From Smittium culicis (taxonomy: Eukaryota; Kickxellomycota; Harpellomycetes; Harpellales; Legeriomycetaceae), in the NCBI GenBank assembly GCA_001970855.1, contig LSSN01003145.1, positions 1 through 10,993 of the forward strand: DNA of 10,993 nucleotides, read 5' to 3'. The notes under the pieces are model-generated. The model made no database searches. It was not told the origin of the DNA and worked only from the letters and a program-made list of their open reading frames with translations. The translations under genes were made by a program, and so were the position numbers. Shown one piece after another: positions 7,052-10,993 of this stretch. The first letter of the stretch is position 1; each line of letters opens with the position of its first letter.

Positions 7052-8227
7052 AGTTTTGAGAAGCAACGGCTCTTGAAGCGAACCCAACATAAGCTTGATT
7101 CTTAGCGTCACGGAAGGAGTGACCTCTAGTTTTGTAGTGAGAGTGTGTTTTTTTAAGCAAGATGATGTTGAAAAAAAGAACAGCGAACAGCGAGGCGGTG
7201 GTGATGGAACAAAAAACTATGTTTATGACATTTGCATTTGACGCGGAGATGATCAGATTTATCAGACCGGCTGAGCCGCTACCAGAAAAGCCAACGCACA
7301 TGTAGAAAAAGTACAAAACGTTGAACGAATTGAAGACAAAGAAAATAACTATTTGTAGTATATAAATATATATGTTAGTTTGTATGGGAAAACAAGTAAT
7401 AATAAATAGGGAAATGATGAAGTTTTAAACAAAAAAATGTAATATAAAAAATAGAAATTGTGAATAAATTTAAAGAGTGAGAAAAGAATTAAAGAGGAAA
7501 AAAAACACAAGTGTAAATTAGGCATGCACTTACAGTATAGCAAGGCACTGTCTTTCATGTAGGCGTTATAGACGGGTCTGTACCATAAGAAAAAGCTTGA
7601 AGGGATAATGGTAATGACGTAAATAATGCTCCAAATAAAGTCGGAAGCAGGAGAGAAGTTTTTTGGAGATATAATCATAAGAAGCAAGCAACTGATTACG
7701 TTGAAAAGAAGAGTAGCAGAAACGCCAAGCCATAGCTTAAATAGCATTAGCACGGCCTTCTGATCCGCAACGCCGATTTCGGCGCTGATATTGTGGTAAA
7801 TCATGGGGTAAAATGGCGGGAAATTCTTAGCAGGTCTGAAGCCAGCAGGAGGGTTAGCTAGATTTACGTTGTTTGCCTGCTGCCTCAAGCGCTCAGATTC
7901 CTGCTGCAGCTCAAGTCGCTCTTCCTCGAGTACACGAGCCTGCGCCTTCAGATTCATTTCCATCTCAGCTAGCTCGCGCTCTTTTTTTCTAAGCAGATCA
8001 CTAGATGGATTAACATCTGAGACCATACCTCCGCCTTGTACCATTCCGCTAAAGTTTCCGAAACTTTCATTTGATGCTAATTTACCGCTCGTGGATTTTT
8101 GGGCTTCTTTAGTAATGGGCTCGAATGGATTATTTAACAAATCGGATTCCGTTTGGAAAGCAGATTGGTTATCCATGTCGATTTCGACAAAAGGACTTTC
8201 TGCGGTATTTTCTATTTTGCCATACAT
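7050..8227 (-). CDS. Secretory carrier-associated membrane protein (SCAMP), two exons
   Basis: SCAMPs are four-span membrane proteins of post-Golgi, endosomal and secretory vesicles, involved in vesicle trafficking and fusion. Exons are 8227-7534 and 7348-7050 (- strand). The join is phase 1 (T plus TT gives F232) and restores 330 residues. Features in order: an NPF motif at 33-35, which in relatives binds EH-domain endocytic proteins; a charged coiled coil at about 78-119; the conserved NFPPFYPMIYHNI segment at 135-147; and four membrane segments at about 158-185, 198-215, 232-252 and 271-296. The cytosolic E-peptide follows the second span as WYRPVY (215-220), matching the family's CWYRPIYKAF. 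The short basic tail ends at N330. Length is typical of the family (about 330-350 in animals). Unspliced reading would lose the last two spans. The start is the first ATG in the open frame. Confidence 0.92.
7349..7533 (-). other. SCAMP intron
   Basis: This 185-base intron has a perfect GTAAGT donor (7533-7528), an AATAG acceptor (7353-7349) and a CTAAC branch sequence at 7378-7374, about 25 bases before the acceptor. It interrupts the loop between the second and third membrane segments, just after the conserved E-peptide. A frame stays open across the intron for a while, giving a false extended C-terminus of hydrophobic, AT-encoded residues. Confidence 0.85.
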
Positions 8228-8971
8228 TTTCTACTTGCGAGAATGAAAAGAAAAAACAAGTGCGTTCGTGTTAAAAATGAGTTGATGATTTAAAAGTATT
8301 TTTTTACTTGAAGATGATCGTGAGAATTTGTTGGGACTCATAAGCTGGAAAGCTATGATTGAAAGAACAGATAGTTGTGAGTAAATATAAAGATGGGACA
8401 AAATCTTTAAAAATAAAAGCCTATTAATAATAGCTAATTTGTTGCTTTGAACACAAAAATTTATCTGTGGCGCAGATTTCCTAATAAGCCTTTTATTTAA
8501 TTCTTCTCACATCTGTTGGCCCATAAAAACTGCAAGTGAGGATAATTATTGGACAACTTTGGAGAACTTATTACCTATTGGATCTTTATTTATGTGCCCA
8601 TATTAGTGGCTAGTAATATATTTCAGTTACACATCTCCAAATCGATTCGACCGACCAGTAGCTATACAGATAAAGTTTAAACGTGGTTGGCTACTAAATT
8701 AAACTACGTCTATTCATGAAACAAATCAGTCAGATCGAAAGACTCTTGATTTAAAGTTGCTATTCTGCTATTATAAAAATTATGCTTCTGAAATCGTGAA
8801 ATAATTCAAGTTGCTAAACTATTCGATTAAAATCTATGAGAAAATAAAAAATCAGTGATATAATCCGAGGTTTAAACAATAAAATGTGTAATTATATAAA
8901 CCTTAATTTAAAACTTTGTTGTAACATTATTGCCTTTACTTTCGATTATAACCTCAACATGTATTAAGTTT
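8228..8971. other. SCAMP upstream region; no gene seen
   Basis: These 744 bases precede the SCAMP start on the minus strand and presumably contain its promoter and leader. No convincing open frame is present; the longest run I translated by hand is about 45 codons without a methionine. An imperfect palindrome, TATTAGTGGCTAGTAATA, lies at 8601-8618. Its half-sites resemble the 13-base motif found upstream of Yos9. Two GTTTAAAC octamers are at 8675-8682 and 8870-8877. Confidence 0.45.
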
Positions 8972-9074
8972 TTAACCCTTTCACGCGCGGTAGACTAACC
9001 TTGATTTACAAAATATAGCCAACAGCGTTCAATTAAAATAATTTAATTCTAAGACACTAAGAAATATTGGTTTA

Positions 9075-9129
9075 TTATTGATTAACAGCAAATAGTAAAT
9101 TTCATTGTTTACCATCAATGAATCAATAA
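9075..9129. repeat. Nested hairpin inside the piggyBac-like element
   Basis: TTATTGATT at 9075-9083 pairs with AATCAATAA at 9121-9129. Inside it, TTCATTG at 9101-9107 pairs with CAATGAA at 9116-9122; the two stems overlap by two bases at 9121-9122, so they may be alternative folds. Such internal dyads are common in small non-autonomous transposons. Confidence 0.45.
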
Positions 9130-9158
9130 ATTTAGTTTTTCAAAGAGCGTTGGTCATA

Positions 9159-9174
9159 AAAGAGTTAACTCTTT
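9159..9174. repeat. Perfect 16-base palindrome centred on an internal TTAA
   Basis: AAAGAGTTAACTCTTT is its own reverse complement and is centred on TTAA (9165-9168). Reading outward in either direction gives TTAACTCTTT, a degenerate version of the element's own terminus TTAACCCTTT. This could be two element ends meeting at one shared target site, or a subterminal transposase-binding repeat. Confidence 0.6.
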
Positions 9175-9384
9175 CCCACTCAACATACTTTAACCCTTAC
9201 CCTAGCAAAACTGATTAAAAAATTGAATTAATTATTTGCCAGCTATTTTAAGCACTTTTATTACTTGTTACTATGTTTCAGCAAACGAATAGTTATATGT
9301 ATCTCGGGATTATATAAAATTTATTGAATTCAGTCGGTTATATTTGGTGGATCGAAAACAGTTTACTGCCCGTGAAAGGGTTAA

Positions 9385-10993
9385 GCCTATATTTTTTATA
9401 CTTTACATTATCTAAAAAAAATTCATTTCATACAAAAATAGAAGCCATTGAGAAAGTTGAATGAATAAAAGTAAACATTAATAATATCAGGAAAACCTAT
9501 CATCAAAAATTCATAAACAACTTGCATGGTATTATTCACGTAACTAAGAACCAGATATTCTCAAATTTAAAAAAAAATTATTCCTGCTCCAAAATAATAT
9601 TTCCACCCATGGTCATATTTAATAATTAAACGGAGTTTAATAAGACTCGTATAGCTATAATCTTGAGCAAGAAAAAAAAAGGAGCGATACGAGTACATAA
9701 CTAAATATAAGCCATATCAACTACTTCTCATCACCAATTAAAATAGAAAATATGCTGCTATACAAAATACTCGAGCTGAGCCGAATTTATTTGACTTTGG
9801 TGCTAGAAACTAACTTATAGACAATAGAGTAGCCCTAAAAAACTAAGTAATTCCGATTACCAAGTTGAAACATATTAATCCAATAATAAAATCATGGAAA
9901 ATGAGATTATATCTCTTTAGTACTACCGATTATAAGCTCGAATTAAGCTATAAACTCTGGATTAGAGGTCAAATCATATTTTAAAGACAAAATTACCAAA
10001 CTAGCACTATATCAAAAAACACTGTGGATCAAAAATTGTTAAATAAATTACATATATCAAACACTAAATAAAGATATGGAATAGATATAAACTCTCTCAT
10101 GATCACCGATAAATACTTTTAAAAAATCAGGCTTTAGAAAGATGATATGGCATAGAAATATAGTGATCTAATTTCCGCTAAGCCTAATAATGTTAGTATT
10201 AATTTAACCCTTTACAAAAAATATTAATATATTTTTTACAAGCAGAGGAGAAATATAATTATGTTAATTTTTTATTGGATAAAAAAAACTGAAAATTACA
10301 AACCAACAAATAAAAAGAAGTGTAATAAACTAATAAAATTTTTATATACATTGTAAAATATAAAATTGTGCTTTTTTAACATCTTTCAGGGAAAGTAAAT
10401 CTTAACAGTTTGGAAAGATTTAATATTTACCTTCTTCAAGTATAATTTTAGAATTTATCTTGGACCTATAGCGATAAATAGACTCTTATACTAACTAAAG
10501 AGAGGATAAATATAAAGTTTCCCTAGTAAAATATCGACTCAGTCAAGCTATTCAAATAATTTATCGCGAATCTATATTTGGTATCAAACACGGATTTGAA
10601 TGTAGAAAATTTGCACGAGACTATTCATCTGCATTTATACCACAATTAGAAAATATTTTTTCCTGTCAGCTACAACATTCAGTATTGGCGCATCAGACTT
10701 GTTGAGTATTAAGTATAAAATCTATAATATATACCTATATATCTTTTACATTTACAGAGGCTTTGAGCTTACGTTGATAAATCTTAATAATAAGCTCGCA
10801 ACCCGCTTGATATTAGTATGTGAGGTGTGACAAAGCTACAAAGTTAGATTTACCCTGTAAACTGCACATACTAATACTGAGCCTACGATATGACCTTACT
10901 GAGCTTTTATTTGAACAGCTTTGATATCAGCTGACTAGCTTGTTTTTATTATGGCGCTAAAACAACTGAATTAAGCATCTCCTGAATACTTTA
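9385..10993. other. AT-rich gene-free flank to the right edge
   Basis: I see no supported gene in these 1.6 kb on either strand. A solo TTAACCCTTTACA at 10204-10216 resembles a piggyBac-like end, but no partner is visible to the right. The last 450 bases are slightly richer in GC and contain two overlapping stop-free runs without methionine (10499-10705 and about 10603-10831). There are also isolated acceptor-like sequences near 10387 and 10757. These could be parts of a gene running off the window or decayed sequence; neither can be supported. Confidence 0.4.
10811..10876. repeat. Perfect 12-base inverted repeat with a 42-base loop
   Basis: TATTAGTATGTG at 10811-10822 is matched exactly by its reverse complement at 10865-10876. 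The stem does not extend in either direction. It has no T-rich tail and no tRNA-like features. Its role is unknown; it may be a remnant of a small inverted-repeat element or a structured transcript. Confidence 0.55.

Larger units (their letters stand above)
8976..9380. mobile_element. Non-autonomous piggyBac-like element (MITE) with TTAA target duplication
   Basis: The 405-base element begins CCCTTTCACGCGCGGTAGA on the + strand and ends with the inverse of CCCTTTCACGGGCAGTAAA. Over 21 bases, 18 match. Both outer borders are TTAA (8972-8975 and 9381-9384). PiggyBac-family transposons insert at TTAA, duplicate it, and commonly have ends starting CCC. No transposase frame fits inside, so it would need a transposase supplied in trans. 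The interior is AT-rich and contains a nested hairpin (about 9075-9129) and extra TTAA-bounded internal ends at 9165 and 9190. A chance TTAA is frequent here, but TTAA plus a matching 10-base perfect terminus on both sides is not. Confidence 0.75.

Noticed and set aside
7349..7533. SCAMP frame continuing past the conserved part to give a 292-residue protein
   Set aside because: The extension lies in an intron with perfect GTAAGT, CTAAC and AG signals; splicing restores the third and fourth membrane segments of the family.
7869..8246. Plus-strand frame of 125 codons opposite SCAMP exon 1
   Set aside because: It is the Ser/Arg-rich complement of the SCAMP coiled coil and shows no independent feature.
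8463..8480. TGGCGCAGA as a tRNA A box
   Set aside because: No B box follows at the required distance and no cloverleaf is visible.
8675..8877. Two GTTTAAAC octamers as ends of a small element
   Set aside because: The octamer is self-complementary, similarity stops within a few bases outside it, and no target duplication is seen.
9385..10993. CRISPR-like or tandem array, or a hidden novel system, in the gene-free right flank
   Set aside because: No regularly spaced repeat, no cluster of genes and no conserved domain could be found; the sequence looks like AT-rich intergenic DNA with transposon remnants.

Overview
The window is eukaryotic nuclear DNA. It is AT-rich, and its genes are split by short GT-AG introns of 97 to 224 bases; two introns carry a clear CTAAC branch-point sequence. 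The genes are Elongin A, an OS-9/Yos9-type ER lectin ending in KDEL, and a SCAMP membrane protein. Compact genes, yeast-like branch points and a fungal-style LINE suggest a fungus. SCAMP is missing from the well-studied ascomycete yeasts, so an early-diverging lineage (for example zoopagomycete-like, possibly a Harpellales-type gut fungus) is my best guess. This placement is inference from gene content and style, not proof.

Layout, left to right. Positions 1-921 hold the 3' end of a non-LTR retrotransposon (LINE) polyprotein that is open through the left edge. It is about half GC, against roughly a quarter to a third in its flanks. Positions 922-1878 have no recognisable gene. Positions 1879-3945 (+) are a five-exon Elongin A gene that reconstructs without a frame break to 457 residues. 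Positions 3946-5058 are its 3' region plus the upstream region of the next gene, with several CCAAT boxes and four copies of a 13-base motif. Positions 5059-6771 (+) are an intronless OS-9/Yos9 gene of 570 residues. Positions 6772-7049 are a short shared 3' region. Positions 7050-8227 (-) are a two-exon SCAMP gene of 330 residues, convergent with Yos9. From 8228 to the right end I find no convincing gene. That stretch does hold a 405-base element at 8976-9380 with inverted ends beginning CCCTTTCACG, flanked on both sides by TTAA. This is the hallmark of a non-autonomous piggyBac-like transposon.

The three host genes are not one pathway. Elongin A acts in the nucleus, as an elongation factor and as substrate adaptor of a cullin ubiquitin ligase. 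Yos9 acts in the ER lumen, selecting misfolded glycoproteins for degradation. SCAMP acts in post-Golgi and endosomal membranes. Their proximity looks like ordinary gene order, not an operon or cluster. I found no CRISPR array, rRNA, tRNA or defence system. The most noteworthy items are the TTAA-flanked element with nested internal ends, the repeated motif upstream of Yos9, and the domain details of Yos9 and SCAMP.
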